64,000 bases of DNA from Pseudomonas entomophila (GTDB lineage: Bacteria > Pseudomonadota > Gammaproteobacteria > Pseudomonadales > Pseudomonadaceae). The notes beneath the pieces were generated by a model. It was given only the letters and a program-made list of their open reading frames with translations, searched no databases and had not been told where the DNA came from. This document shows positions 25,735-35,362 of this stretch, piece by piece. Each line of letters starts with the position of its first letter. Position 1 is the first letter of the stretch. Both the position numbers and the translations under genes were made by a program. The stretch lies in the NCBI RefSeq assembly GCF_029193575.1, contig NZ_JARGCS010000047.1, forward strand, positions 124,001-188,000, read 5' to 3'.

Positions 25735-28602
25735 CTACCCCTGCGCGGAACGCTGCAACAGCCCCATGAACACGCAGGCATCCACCGGTCGGCTGATCAG
25801 GTAGCCCTGCGCTTCGTCGCACCCCTGCTCACGCAGGAACGCCAGTTGCGCCTCGGTCTCCACTCCCTCGGCCACCACTTGCAATGCCAGGCTCTTGGCC
25901 ATGGCGATGATCGCGCGAATGATCGCCGCGTCCTGGTTGCCTTCGTGCAGGCCACGAATGAAGGCCTGGTCGATCTTCACGTAATCCACCGGGAAGCGCT
26001 TGAGGTAGCTGAGCGACGAATAGCCGGTGCCAAAGTCGTCGATCGCCAGTTTCACCCCCAATGCGTGCAGTTGCTCGAAGGTGGCGATGATGTGCTCGAC
26101 GTTGTCGAGCAACTGGCTTTCGGTCAGCTCCAACTCCAGCAGGTGCGGCGCCAACCCGCTCTCCTGCAACACCTGGCGCACCAGGCTGACCACCTTGCCC
26201 TGGCGCAACTGATACACCGACAGGTTGACCGACACCCGCACCTCCATGCCCTGGCGCCCCCACTCGCACGCCTGCCAGCAGGCCTGGCGCAGGACGAACT
26301 CACCCATCGGCGCGATCAACCCGGTCTCCTCGGCCAGGCCGACGAACTCGCTCGGCGGCACCATGCCCAACTGCGGGTGCTGCCAACGCACCAGTGCCTC
26401 GGCCGCGTGCAGGCGTCCGCTGCGCAGGCACAGTTTGGGCTGGTAGTAGACCAGCAATTGGCCTTCGTCGATGGCCTTGCGCAGTTGGTTCTCCAGTTGC
26501 AGGCGCTCCAACGTGCTGGCACGCAGGCTCTCGGTATAGAACTGGAAGCTGTCGCCCCCCAGGTGCTTGGCATGCTGCTTGGCCATGTCGGCCTGGCTGA
26601 GCAGGGCATTGAGGTCGACGGTGGCGTCCGAGAGCACGCTGATGCCGATCGAGGCGCTGATCACCAACTCGTGGCCGTCCAGACGCTGCGGCACGCGCAA
26701 CTTATCAAGCAGCCGCGTGGTCACTCGCACCAGGCTGGACAGGTTGCTGTAGCCGTCGAACAGGACGGCGAATTCGTCGCCCGACAGCCGCGCCACGGTA
26801 TCGGCCTCGGGCACCGCATTGGCGATGCGCTGGGCCATCTTCTTCAGCAACTGGTCGGCCAGCTCGTGGCCGAGGCTCTCGTTGAGCAGCTTGAAGCGGT
26901 CCAGGTCGACGTGCAGCAACGCCAGGCTGCGCCCGTGCCGACGCACCCTGCGCCCAGCCTCGTGCAGACGCAGGCGGAACAGCGCACGGTTGGCCAGCCC
27001 GGTGAGGTCGTCGTAGTGCGCCAGGTAGCGCAGGCGCTCCTCCGACTCGCGCCGCGCCGACAGGTCGGTGAAGAACGCCACGATGTTACTGATGTTGCCG
27101 CGCTCGTCGCGCACGCCCTTGAGCTGCAACCACTGCGGGTAGAGCTCGCCGTCCTTGCGCGCCTCGACCAGTTCGCCTTGCCAGCGCCCCTGCTGCTCCA
27201 AGGCCTGGTGGATGGCCTGGCTGTGGCGCCGGGCATCGCGGCTGCACGCCAGCTCCAGCAGGTTGCGCAGGATCAGTTCCTCGCGCCCGTGGCCAGTGAC
27301 GTCGCAGAAACGCTGGTTGACCGCCAGCAGCTGGAAGTCCGCATCGAGGATGGCGATGCCCTCGCTGGCGGCCTCGAACACGGTGGCCGCCAGGCGCTGT
27401 TGTTCTTCCTGTTCCTTTTGCGCCGTGATGTCGCGGCGGGTGCCGAGCATGCGCAGCACCTTGCCATCGGCGCCCCGCTCCACCGCCCGGCCACGGTCCT
27501 CGATCCAGCACCAGCGGCCTTGCACGTGGCGTACACGGTACTCGACGCGGTAGTCCTCGCTGCGGCCCTTGAGGTGTTCCACCAGGGTACGGCGCAGTAC
27601 CGGCAGGTCTTCGGGGTGCAAGCGTGGCTTGAGGTCGGCACGCACCGAGCGCACCTGGCTGGCCTCCAGGCCGAACAGCGCGTGCAATTGGGTGTGGTGG
27701 ACCTCGTCGTTCTCCAGGTTCCAGTCCCACAGCCCCAGCTCGCTGGCCTCCAGCGCCAGGGCCAGGCGTTGCTCGCTCTGGCCCAGCGCCTCGTTCGCCT
27801 GGGCCAGCGCCTGGCCGCGCTCGGTCACCCGCTGCTCGAGAATGGCCTGGGCCTGGCGCAGTTGCTCCTCGGCCCGGCGTCGCTGCTCGACCTCGGCGCT
27901 CAGGGCTTGGTTCAGGTGCTCTCCGTGGCGCTGGGCGCCCTGCAGGTGCTCGATCAGCGCCTGGTTCTGGAAGCGCCGCAACAGGCCGCGCTCGATCAGT
28001 CGGTTGACCTGCCAGGCCACCACCATCAGCGCGCCCAGCAGGATCAGGCCGAGCCAGCCCCAGCCACTCTGCTGGCCATCCTGATAAAGGAAGAGGAACA
28101 CCGTCGGCGGCAACAGGCAGGGCAAGACGAAACTGAGAAAGGCGGTCAGGCTCACCGCGTAGGCAACACTGGCCGACAGCGCCGCCGCGCCCAGTAGGCC
28201 GAATACCCAGGCCTGCTGCACGAAGTTGTCCACCGGCACCAGCGCCACCGCGGCGCAGGCCAGGGTCAGGCCGCTGAACGCCGAGCCGAACAGGAACATC
28301 CGCCACCAGGTCGGCTTGGCCTGGCGTGCCGCGCTCGCCGCCTCGAAGGCCGCCACCTGGATCACCCGCAACGCCACCAGCGCCAGCAACCAGGCCAGCC
28401 AGACGCCGACCAGCAGGTAGCGCGCAGGGCTCCACAAGAGCCAGGCGCACAGCAGGCCGTTGAGCAGCATGAACAGGGTGGGCAGCAAGGAGCCCTGGTA
28501 AAGCAGGCGGGTTCGCTCGATGGAGAGCTGGGTTGCGAATTGCCTGCGAACGTCCCTCGTCGAGCCGGACGATGCGTCGATCGCCACGCTATTCTGGGTC
28601 AT
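25735..28602 (-). CDS. Membrane GGDEF-EAL protein with two PAS domains
   Basis: A 955-residue c-di-GMP signalling protein. Residues about 30-200 hold several membrane helices; a coiled coil follows (RRRAEEQLRQAQAILEQRV); PAS domains lie at about 275-400 and 400-520; GGDEF at about 530-690; EAL at about 700-945. The GGDEF motif is SGDEF, a one-residue variant near residue 606, so cyclase activity is uncertain. The EAL domain keeps AEALVRWQ and DDFGTGYSSLSYLKRFPVD, so phosphodiesterase activity is likely. It lies next to uvrD, divergent. It may influence adhesin and biofilm output, but no target is visible. Confidence 0.93.
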   Translation of the reverse strand: MTQNSVAIDASSGSTRDVRRQFATQLSIERTRLLYQGSLLPTLFMLLNGLLCAWLLWSPARYLLVGVWLAWLLALVALRVIQVAAFEAASAARQAKPTWWRMFLFGSAFSGLTLACAAVALVPVDNFVQQAWVFGLLGAAALSASVAYAVSLTAFLSFVLPCLLPPTVFLFLYQDGQQSGWGWLGLILLGALMVVAWQVNRLIERGLLRRFQNQALIEHLQGAQRHGEHLNQALSAEVEQRRRAEEQLRQAQAILEQRVTERGQALAQANEALGQSEQRLALALEASELGLWDWNLENDEVHHTQLHALFGLEASQVRSVRADLKPRLHPEDLPVLRRTLVEHLKGRSEDYRVEYRVRHVQGRWCWIEDRGRAVERGADGKVLRMLGTRRDITAQKEQEEQQRLAATVFEAASEGIAILDADFQLLAVNQRFCDVTGHGREELILRNLLELACSRDARRHSQAIHQALEQQGRWQGELVEARKDGELYPQWLQLKGVRDERGNISNIVAFFTDLSARRESEERLRYLAHYDDLTGLANRALFRLRLHEAGRRVRRHGRSLALLHVDLDRFKLLNESLGHELADQLLKKMAQRIANAVPEADTVARLSGDEFAVLFDGYSNLSSLVRVTTRLLDKLRVPQRLDGHELVISASIGISVLSDATVDLNALLSQADMAKQHAKHLGGDSFQFYTESLRASTLERLQLENQLRKAIDEGQLLVYYQPKLCLRSGRLHAAEALVRWQHPQLGMVPPSEFVGLAEETGLIAPMGEFVLRQACWQACEWGRQGMEVRVSVNLSVYQLRQGKVVSLVRQVLQESGLAPHLLELELTESQLLDNVEHIIATFEQLHALGVKLAIDDFGTGYSSLSYLKRFPVDYVKIDQAFIRGLHEGNQDAAIIRAIIAMAKSLALQVVAEGVETEAQLAFLREQGCDEAQGYLISRPVDACVFMGLLQRSAQG

Positions 28603-28832
28603 ATGGCAGTGTTCTTATAATGGTTAGCCGCGAACGTGCACGGAGCATACACAAGCGCGGCCTCCGGCCAAACTGCTCTGCATCAGGATTTCAGAAATGC
28701 CCTGCGGTTTGCGCAAATGGACGGCTCAAGCACGGGCGCGCCCACCGATCGCCGGATGAACGGCGCACTGCCCGGGAAGTTTTCTCCCCGGCGCGTTTGC
28801 CCCGCTCCCCCGCCCGGCCCTAGAATGGCCGG

Positions 28833-31019
28833 ATGCGCAACGATGACCTCTCCTTCCTGCTGAACTCCCTCAACGATGCCCAACGCCAGGCCGTAGCGGC
28901 CCCGGTGGGGCGTCAACTGGTGCTGGCCGGCGCCGGCTCGGGCAAGACCCGCGTGCTGGTGCACCGTATCGCCTGGCTGATCCAGGTCGAACAGGCCTCG
29001 CCGCACTCGATCCTGTCGGTGACCTTCACCAACAAGGCCGCGGCGGAGATGCGCCAGCGTATCGAACAACTGCTGGGCATAAACCCGGCCGGCATGTGGG
29101 TCGGCACCTTCCACGGCCTGGCGCACCGCCTGCTGCGTGCCCACTGGCAGGAAGCGCGACTGGCGCAGAACTTCCAGATCCTCGATGGCGACGACCAGCA
29201 GCGGCTGATCAAGCGGGTGATCCGTGAGCTGGGCCTGGACGAGCAGCGCTGGCCAGCCCGCCAGGCCCAGTGGTTCATCAACGGGCAGAAGGACGAAGGG
29301 CTGCGCCCGCAGCACATCCAGGCCGGCGGCGACCTGTTCCTGGCGACCATGCGCGGCATCTACGAGGCCTATGAACAGGCCTGCGAGCGCGCGGGGGTCA
29401 TCGACTTCTCCGAGCTGCTGCTGCGCGCGCTGGACCTGTGGCGCGACCATCCCGGCCTGCTGGAGCACTACCAGCGCCGCTTCCGCCACCTGCTGGTGGA
29501 CGAATTCCAGGACACCAACGCCGTGCAGTACGCCTGGTTGCGCCTGCTCGCGGCGGGTGGCGACAGCCTGATGGCGGTGGGCGACGACGATCAGTCGATC
29601 TACGGCTGGCGCGGCGCGAAGATCGAGAACATCCACCAGTACACCGCCGACTTCCCCGACGCCGAGCTGATCCGCCTGGAGCAGAACTACCGCTCCACCG
29701 GCGGCATCCTCAAGGCCGCCAACGCGCTGATCGCCAACAACAGCGGGCGCCTGGGCAAGGAGTTGTGGACCGACATGGGCGAGGGCGAACCCCTGACCCT
29801 GTACGCCGCCTACAACGAACACGACGAAGCGCGCTACGTGGTGGAAACCATCGAACGGTTCATTAAGGACGGCAACGCGCGCAGCGACATCGCCATCCTC
29901 TACCGTTCCAACGCCCAGTCGCGGGTGCTGGAAGAGGCCCTGCTGCGCGAGCGCATTCCCTACCGCATCTATGGCGGCCAGCGCTTCTTCGAGCGTGCCG
30001 AGATCAAGAACGCCATGGCCTACCTGCGCCTGCTCGAAGGCCGCGGCAACGACGCGGCCCTGGAGCGGGTGATCAACGTGCCGCCACGCGGCATCGGCGA
30101 GAAAACCGTCGAGACGATCCGCGAGCATGCCCGCCACAGCCAGCTGTCGATGTGGGAAGCGATGTGCCAGCTACTCGCCGCCAAGGCCCTCAAGGGTCGC
30201 GCGGCCAGTGCGCTGGGTGGCTTCATCGAATTGATGGAGAACCTCGCGGCGAAAGTCACCGACATGCCGCTGCACCTGATGACCCAGACGGTCATCGAGC
30301 AGTCCGGGCTGATCGTCTACCACCAGGAAGAGAAGGGCGAGAAAGGCCAGGCCCGGGTGGAAAACCTCGAGGAACTGGTCAGCGCGGCGCGCAACTTCGA
30401 GCCCAGCGATGACGACGACGAGCTTTCGCCGCTGTCGGCCTTCCTCGGCCACGCCTCGCTGGAGGCCGGCGAAGCCCAGGCCGACGAGCACGAAGACAGC
30501 ATTCAGCTGATGACCCTGCACAGCGCCAAGGGCCTGGAGTTCCCCTACGTGTTCCTGGTGGGCATGGAGGAAGGCCTGTTCCCGCACAAGATGAGCCTGG
30601 AAGAACCCGGCCGCCTGGAAGAGGAGCGGCGCCTGGCCTACGTGGGCATCACCCGGGCCATGCGCCAGTTGGTGATGACCTACGCCGAGACCCGTCGCCT
30701 GTATGGCAGCGAGACCTACAACAAGGTGTCGCGCTTCGTACGGGAGATTCCTGCGGGGCTGGTGCAGGAAGTGCGTTTGTCGAACAGCGTCAGCCGGCCG
30801 TTCGGCGGGGCCAAGGCCAGCAGCACCAGCAGCCTCTTCGCCAACGCCAACATTCCGCAGACCGCCTTCAACCTGGGGCAGCGGGTACAGCATTCGGTGT
30901 TCGGCGAAGGCATCATCCTCAATTTCGAGGGCTCCGGCGCGCAGGCGCGGGTGCAGGTGAACTTCGCCGAGGGCAGCAAGTGGCTGATGCTGGGGTATGC
31001 CAAGCTGGAAGCTATCTGA
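28833..31019 (+). CDS. uvrD: DNA helicase II UvrD
   Basis: Superfamily 1 3'-5' helicase acting in nucleotide excision and mismatch repair. The 728-residue product has all motifs: Q-motif LNDAQRQAVAAP, Walker A AGAGSGKT, motif Ia TFTNKAAAEM, Walker B LLVDEFQDTN, motif III VGDDDQSIYGWRGA, motif IV NYRS, motif V HSAKGLEFPYVFLVGMEEG, motif VI YVGITRAM. The C-terminal Tudor-like end (VFGEGIILNFEG) is present. No convincing LexA box was seen in the 230-base upstream gap. Confidence 0.97.
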   Translation: MRNDDLSFLLNSLNDAQRQAVAAPVGRQLVLAGAGSGKTRVLVHRIAWLIQVEQASPHSILSVTFTNKAAAEMRQRIEQLLGINPAGMWVGTFHGLAHRLLRAHWQEARLAQNFQILDGDDQQRLIKRVIRELGLDEQRWPARQAQWFINGQKDEGLRPQHIQAGGDLFLATMRGIYEAYEQACERAGVIDFSELLLRALDLWRDHPGLLEHYQRRFRHLLVDEFQDTNAVQYAWLRLLAAGGDSLMAVGDDDQSIYGWRGAKIENIHQYTADFPDAELIRLEQNYRSTGGILKAANALIANNSGRLGKELWTDMGEGEPLTLYAAYNEHDEARYVVETIERFIKDGNARSDIAILYRSNAQSRVLEEALLRERIPYRIYGGQRFFERAEIKNAMAYLRLLEGRGNDAALERVINVPPRGIGEKTVETIREHARHSQLSMWEAMCQLLAAKALKGRAASALGGFIELMENLAAKVTDMPLHLMTQTVIEQSGLIVYHQEEKGEKGQARVENLEELVSAARNFEPSDDDDELSPLSAFLGHASLEAGEAQADEHEDSIQLMTLHSAKGLEFPYVFLVGMEEGLFPHKMSLEEPGRLEEERRLAYVGITRAMRQLVMTYAETRRLYGSETYNKVSRFVREIPAGLVQEVRLSNSVSRPFGGAKASSTSSLFANANIPQTAFNLGQRVQHSVFGEGIILNFEGSGAQARVQVNFAEGSKWLMLGYAKLEAI

Positions 31020-31030
31020 GGCAGTGGCTG

Positions 31031-31112
31031 CCCCATCGCGGGGCAAGTCGGCTCGTCGCAGCGCCGCGCCTACAGGGACCGCGACATCCGTGAGAACGAC
31101 GCCGCCCCGCGA
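31031..31112. repeat. Degenerate REP pair after uvrD
   Basis: CCCCATCGCGGGGCAAG and CCGCCCCGCGATG are in inverted orientation with CCTACAGGGACC between them. The cluster sits between uvrD and the Tim44-like gene. Confidence 0.6.
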
Positions 31113-31248
31113 TGCTCTTTCAGACACCACATTCAGAACACGCCTACGCCATTAGGCAAAAGCTGGAAACATTTGGTCGCTGGTCATGTGCCCAGGAACC
31201 TGTGCACCATGGCGCGCGTGCAATCCACAAAACGGGAAATCCCATCTT

Positions 31249-32100
31249 ATGCAACGTTTTCTTAGCATCGCACTGGCGCTCTGCGTCGGCCTGACGCTGA
31301 GCCTCGACGCCAACGCCAAGCGCTTCGGTGGTGGCAAGAGCTCGGGCTCCGCGCCTATCCACCAAACCCGCCAGGCTACCCCCGCCACCCCAGCCGCGGC
31401 GCCGACCGTACCCGGCCGCGCCCCGGCCGCCGCCAGCGGCGCTTCGCGCTGGCTGGGCCCGCTGGCCGGCATCGCCGCCGGTGGCCTGCTGGCCTCCATG
31501 TTCATGGGTGACGGCTTCGAGGGCATGCAGATCCTCGATTTCCTGCTCATGGGCCTGATCGCCTTCCTGGTGTTCCGCTTCATCGCCGCGCGCCGTCGCC
31601 AGCAGCAGCCGCAAGTGGCCGCCGCCGGCCATGCGCCGTACCAGCGCGAAGCCCAACCGCAGCAGCCTGCGCCGTCGATCTTCGGTGGGTCCGCCGCGCC
31701 TGTGGCCACCGCCCCGGTGATCAACGCCCCGGCCTGGTTCAACGAGCAGAGCTTCCTCGCCGCTGCGCGCAGCCACTTCCAGTCGCTGCAGCAGCACTGG
31801 GACGCCAACGAGATGGACAAGATCGCCGAGTTCGTCACCCCGCAGATGCTCGACTTCCTCAAGCGCGAGCGCGCCGAGCAGGGTGAAGGCTTCCAGTCCA
31901 CCTACATCGACAACCTCGATGTACAGCTGGAAGGCGTCGACGACCGCGCCGACAAGACCATCGCCACCCTGACCTTCCGTGGCGTGTCGAAGACCTCGCG
32001 TTTCGACCAGGGCGAAGCCTTCAACGAAAGCTGGCACATGGAGCGCGCACAAGGCGAAAACCAGCCTTGGATGCTCGCCGGTATCCGCCAGAACGGCTGA
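31249..32100 (+). CDS. Tim44-like domain protein
   Basis: A 283-residue protein of the bacterial Tim44-like family: signal peptide (MQRFLSIALALCVGLTLSLD), a Gly/Pro/Ala-rich segment, a membrane helix at about residues 95-115 (MQILDFLLMGLIAFLVFRFI), then the Tim44-like domain (FLAAARSHFQSLQQHWDANE through WMLAGIRQNG). Role is unknown; the fold binds membranes or proteins in mitochondria. The ATG at 31249 gives a clean signal peptide; the frame from 31186 is an extension. A strong terminator follows. Confidence 0.88.
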   Translation: MQRFLSIALALCVGLTLSLDANAKRFGGGKSSGSAPIHQTRQATPATPAAAPTVPGRAPAAASGASRWLGPLAGIAAGGLLASMFMGDGFEGMQILDFLLMGLIAFLVFRFIAARRRQQQPQVAAAGHAPYQREAQPQQPAPSIFGGSAAPVATAPVINAPAWFNEQSFLAAARSHFQSLQQHWDANEMDKIAEFVTPQMLDFLKRERAEQGEGFQSTYIDNLDVQLEGVDDRADKTIATLTFRGVSKTSRFDQGEAFNESWHMERAQGENQPWMLAGIRQNG

Positions 32101-32115
32101 ACCTGACACGCTGCA

Positions 32116-32147
32116 CAAAAAACCCCGGGCCCTGGCCCGGGGTTTTT
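32116..32147 (+). terminator. Strong, possibly bidirectional terminator
   Basis: CCCCGGGCC pairs with GGCCCGGGG around a CT loop, with A-run before and T-run after. It ends the Tim44-like gene and would also work on the other strand. Confidence 0.9.
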
Positions 32148-32215
32148 GCTTTTGCCACAGTGGCCTACTAGGGTATAACGCGCAGCGTCGTCATCAAGGT
32201 CAGAGGATGTGAACC

Positions 32216-32623
32216 GTGGAAGAAGTGATCGAACAACTCCGTGAAGCCAACGAGCCGGTACCGGTGCCCCTGGAGCTTCCCGACGAAGACCAACTGGTCG
32301 AGATCGAGGAACAACTGTTCATCAACATTCCCTTCGTCTTCAAGGAATTCCTGCTGACCGTCAGCGACGTGGTGTATGGGTCACTGGAACCGGTGACCGC
32401 GACCGACCCGCAATCGCACACCTACCTGCCGGACGTGGCAGCCAATGCCTGGGATGCCGGCGTGCCGCGCGACCTGATCCCGCTGTGCCAGGATGGCGAC
32501 AACTACTACTGCGTCGAGGAAGACGGCACCGTGGTGCTGTGGGACGGCGACGAGGAAGCCATCGGTGAAGACAGCTGGGAGTCGGTGTGGCACTGGGCGC
32601 GGGATGTGTGGCTGGAGAGCTGA
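32216..32623 (+). CDS. SMI1/KNR4 (SUKH) family protein
   Basis: A 135-residue acidic protein with the SUKH fold pattern: LELPDEDQLVEIEEQLFINIPFVFKEFLLTVSD, YLPDVAANAWDAGVPRDLIPLCQDGDNYYCVEEDGTVVLWD and a terminal WESVWHWARDVW. The start is GTG at 32216, supported by AGAGG. SUKH proteins are often immunity proteins to polymorphic toxins, but no toxin gene is linked here and this single copy is probably a housekeeping-type member. A function is not known. Confidence 0.85.
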   Translation: MEEVIEQLREANEPVPVPLELPDEDQLVEIEEQLFINIPFVFKEFLLTVSDVVYGSLEPVTATDPQSHTYLPDVAANAWDAGVPRDLIPLCQDGDNYYCVEEDGTVVLWDGDEEAIGEDSWESVWHWARDVWLES

Positions 32624-32797
32624 GTAGCCGCCGGCGGTTGCCATCACCGGGCATTCCCGCTCGCGCAATGGGTCATTGAAATAGACGGCTCATTGCCACC
32701 TCCCGCCGTAGAATCGCCAGGCTTTCTGCGCCTGGCGACACCGCTACCGCCTCTTCCCCTCGGACGTCGGTGCGGCCAGCGCAGAGAGCCGTCCGCC

Positions 32798-34558
32798 TCA
32801 GTGCGAATGGTCGCGGCTGTTCTCCAGTGTCTCCAGCAAAGCGATCTGCATCCGCGTGTGCACCCGCACGAACCAGCGCCACAGCACCGCGACCACCACC
32901 GCCGCCACCACCGCGATGACCAGCAGCAGCTCGTTGGTCGGCAGGATGCTTGCCGACAGCGCCGACAGCAGCAGGAAGATCACCAGCAACGACAGCAGCG
33001 GAATCACCTCGGCGATCACCCGTCGCACACGCTGGGTATGCCGCCCGGCCATCTCCGGCTTGACGCCCATCTCCGCCAGCAGCATCGACAGCGCCTTGAG
33101 CTTGCGATACGCCGCGATCAGGAACGGCAGCGACAGCAGCAACGCCGCGCCCCAGATGAACGCCTTCTGCTGGCCCGCATCGCCCACCCACTCGCTCAGC
33201 CAACTGCCGATACGCTCGGCGAAGTAGCCACCGCTGAAGAAGATCGCGATCACCAACGCCAGATTCACGCCCACCTGCAGCAGGATGCGCCGGATCATCG
33301 CCGCCAACATGGCGCTCTCGCCCTGGGGCTGGATGTTGCGCAGCCACTCGCCATACAGCGACAGCACCCGCGCCAGGCGCTGCGGCACGACCTTGCCGAG
33401 CTTCAGCGACAGCGGGTCGGCAGCGCGGATCAGGTAAGGGGTCAGCAGGGTGGTGATCGCCGACACCGCCACCGCCACCGGGTAGAGGAAGTCGCTGGTG
33501 ACCTGCAGGGTCATGCCCAGCGCGGCGATGATGAACGAAAATTCGCCAATCTGTGAAAGGCCCATCCCCACGCGCAGCGAGGTGCGTCCGTCATTGCCGG
33601 CGATGAACGCCCCCATGCCGCAGGACAACATCTTGCCCAGCACCACCGCCAGGGTGATCACCACGATCGGCCAGGCATAGTCGATCAGCACCTGCGGGTC
33701 GATCATCAAGCCGATGGCGACGAAGAAGATCGCACTGAACAGGTCACGCACCGGCTCGATCAGGCGCTCGATCTTCAGCAACTGGCGCGACTCAGCCATG
33801 ATCGCGCCGATCAGGAACGCCCCAAGGACCATGCTGTATTCCAGCTTGACCACCAGCAGACAGAAGCCGAAACACAGCCCCAGCACGGTGATCAACAGCA
33901 TCTCGTTGCTTTCGAACTTAGCCACGTAGGCCAGCAGCCGCGGCACCAGCAGGATGCCGATGACCAGCGCGACGATCATGAACAGCGACAACTTGCCGAC
34001 CGTGGAGAACACCTCGCCAGAGCTCACCGCGCCGCTGACCGCGATCCCCGAGAGCAGGGCGATGATGCCGATGCCGAGGATGTCTTCGACGATCAGCACA
34101 CCGAAGATCAGCTGGGCGAAGCGCTCGTTCTTCATCTTCAGGTCGTTGAGCGCCTTGACGATGATGGTGGTCGAGGAAATCGCCAGGATTGCGCCGAGGA
34201 ACAGCGAATCCATGGTGCTCCAGCCGAACCAGCGGCCGATCTCGAAGCCCAGCCAGATCATCAGCACGATTTCCAGGAACGCGGCGATGAACGCCGTGGC
34301 CCCCACCTTGAACAGCTTGCGCAGGCTGAACTCCAGGCCCAGGCAGAACATCAGGAAGATCACCCCCAGTTCGGCGAGGGTCTTGATCGTGTCTTCGTCG
34401 TGGATCAGGCCGAACGGCGGGGTGTGCGGGCCGATGATGAAACCGGCGACGATGTAGCCCAGCACCACGGGCTGGCGCAGGCGATGGAAAAGGATGGTGA
34501 CCACACCGGCGACCAGCATGATGACTGCCAGGTCTTGAATGAAGCTGATGGCATGCAT
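32798..34558 (-). CDS. Kef/CPA2-type monovalent cation:proton antiporter
   Basis: A 586-residue inner-membrane transporter of the CPA2 family with about 13 helices (FRLRQPVVLGYIVAGFIIGP start; ELGVIFLMFCLGLEFSLRKL; SSTTIIVKALNDL; FFVAIGLMIDPQVL; SQIGEFSFIIAALGM). There is no TrkA-N/RCK domain; the C-terminus is instead a hydrophobic and basic extension ending ENSRDHSH. It probably exchanges K+ or Na+ for H+, with the ion inferred from family only. The gene is divergent from a thioesterase gene. Confidence 0.88.
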   Translation of the reverse strand: MHAISFIQDLAVIMLVAGVVTILFHRLRQPVVLGYIVAGFIIGPHTPPFGLIHDEDTIKTLAELGVIFLMFCLGLEFSLRKLFKVGATAFIAAFLEIVLMIWLGFEIGRWFGWSTMDSLFLGAILAISSTTIIVKALNDLKMKNERFAQLIFGVLIVEDILGIGIIALLSGIAVSGAVSSGEVFSTVGKLSLFMIVALVIGILLVPRLLAYVAKFESNEMLLITVLGLCFGFCLLVVKLEYSMVLGAFLIGAIMAESRQLLKIERLIEPVRDLFSAIFFVAIGLMIDPQVLIDYAWPIVVITLAVVLGKMLSCGMGAFIAGNDGRTSLRVGMGLSQIGEFSFIIAALGMTLQVTSDFLYPVAVAVSAITTLLTPYLIRAADPLSLKLGKVVPQRLARVLSLYGEWLRNIQPQGESAMLAAMIRRILLQVGVNLALVIAIFFSGGYFAERIGSWLSEWVGDAGQQKAFIWGAALLLSLPFLIAAYRKLKALSMLLAEMGVKPEMAGRHTQRVRRVIAEVIPLLSLLVIFLLLSALSASILPTNELLLVIAVVAAVVVAVLWRWFVRVHTRMQIALLETLENSRDHSH

Positions 34559-34879
34559 GGCGTGGGACTCCTTTCTCGATGCACGGGGCGGACCGCTCCT
34601 CTGTCAGGCAACCCCGATCGAGTAGCAAGCACATTCTGTATTAAGCGTAAGAAAAGCCCGTGGGACACGGGCTCGCTCAGGGTAACATCGCGCTCGTCCG
34701 TCAGAAGGCGGTGCAATATGCAGAAACAGATCGGCCGTTTCACTCCCGCTGATGGCATGATCAGCGTGACGATAGAGCGTCAGGGAACGTCCCGTACCAG
34801 GATGGGAACTTTCAACAGGGGAACAGAAGTGTCTACAGATACCCGCCCCGTTTCAGCGCAACCTCACCGTGAGCACACT

Positions 34880-35362
34880 ATGGAACCTGGAAACGCCCAG
34901 CTGACCATGACCGTCCTGATGACCCCGGACATGGCCAACTTCTCCGGCAACGTACATGGCGGCACCCTGCTGAAATACCTGGACGAAGTCGCCTACGCTT
35001 GTGCCAGCCGCTACGCCGGCACCTACGTGGTGACCCTGTCGGTCGACCAGGTAATCTTCCGCGAGCCGGTGCACGTGGGCGAGCTGGTGACCTTCCTGGC
35101 GTCGGTCAACTACACCGGCAACACCTCGATGGAGGTGGGCATCAAGGTGGTGACCGAGAACATCCGCGAGCGCTCGGTGCGCCACTCCAACAGCTGCTTC
35201 TTCACCATGGTCGCGGTGGACGACGACCGCCGTCCGGTGCCGGTGCCACCGCGCCAGCCGCAGAACAGCGAAGAGAAACGCCGCTTCCTGCAAGGCCAAC
35301 AGCGCCGTCAGATCCGCCAGGAGCTGGAAAAGCGCTACCAGGACCTGAAGACCGACGCCTAG
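34880..35362 (+). CDS. Acyl-CoA thioesterase (hotdog family)
   Basis: A 160-residue hotdog thioesterase with the YciA/BACH signature MTPDMANFSGNVHGGTLLKY, LDEVAYACASRYAG, VTLSVDQVIFREPVHVGELV and a basic C-terminal tail. Start choice is uncertain. ATG 34880 (MEPGNAQLTM) fits most homologs, whereas GTG 34829 (STDTRPVSAQPHREHT prefix) has a better AGGGGA ribosome site. The stop codon overlaps that of pdxY on the other strand. Confidence 0.9.
   Translation: MEPGNAQLTMTVLMTPDMANFSGNVHGGTLLKYLDEVAYACASRYAGTYVVTLSVDQVIFREPVHVGELVTFLASVNYTGNTSMEVGIKVVTENIRERSVRHSNSCFFTMVAVDDDRRPVPVPPRQPQNSEEKRRFLQGQQRRQIRQELEKRYQDLKTDA

Noticed and set aside
28603..28832. LexA/SOS box upstream of uvrD
   Set aside because: Searched by eye for CTGT-N8-ACAG and found no convincing match.
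32216..32623. SUKH protein as immunity gene of a polymorphic toxin
   Set aside because: No toxin, T6SS or Rhs gene is adjacent; neighbours are core genes on both sides.
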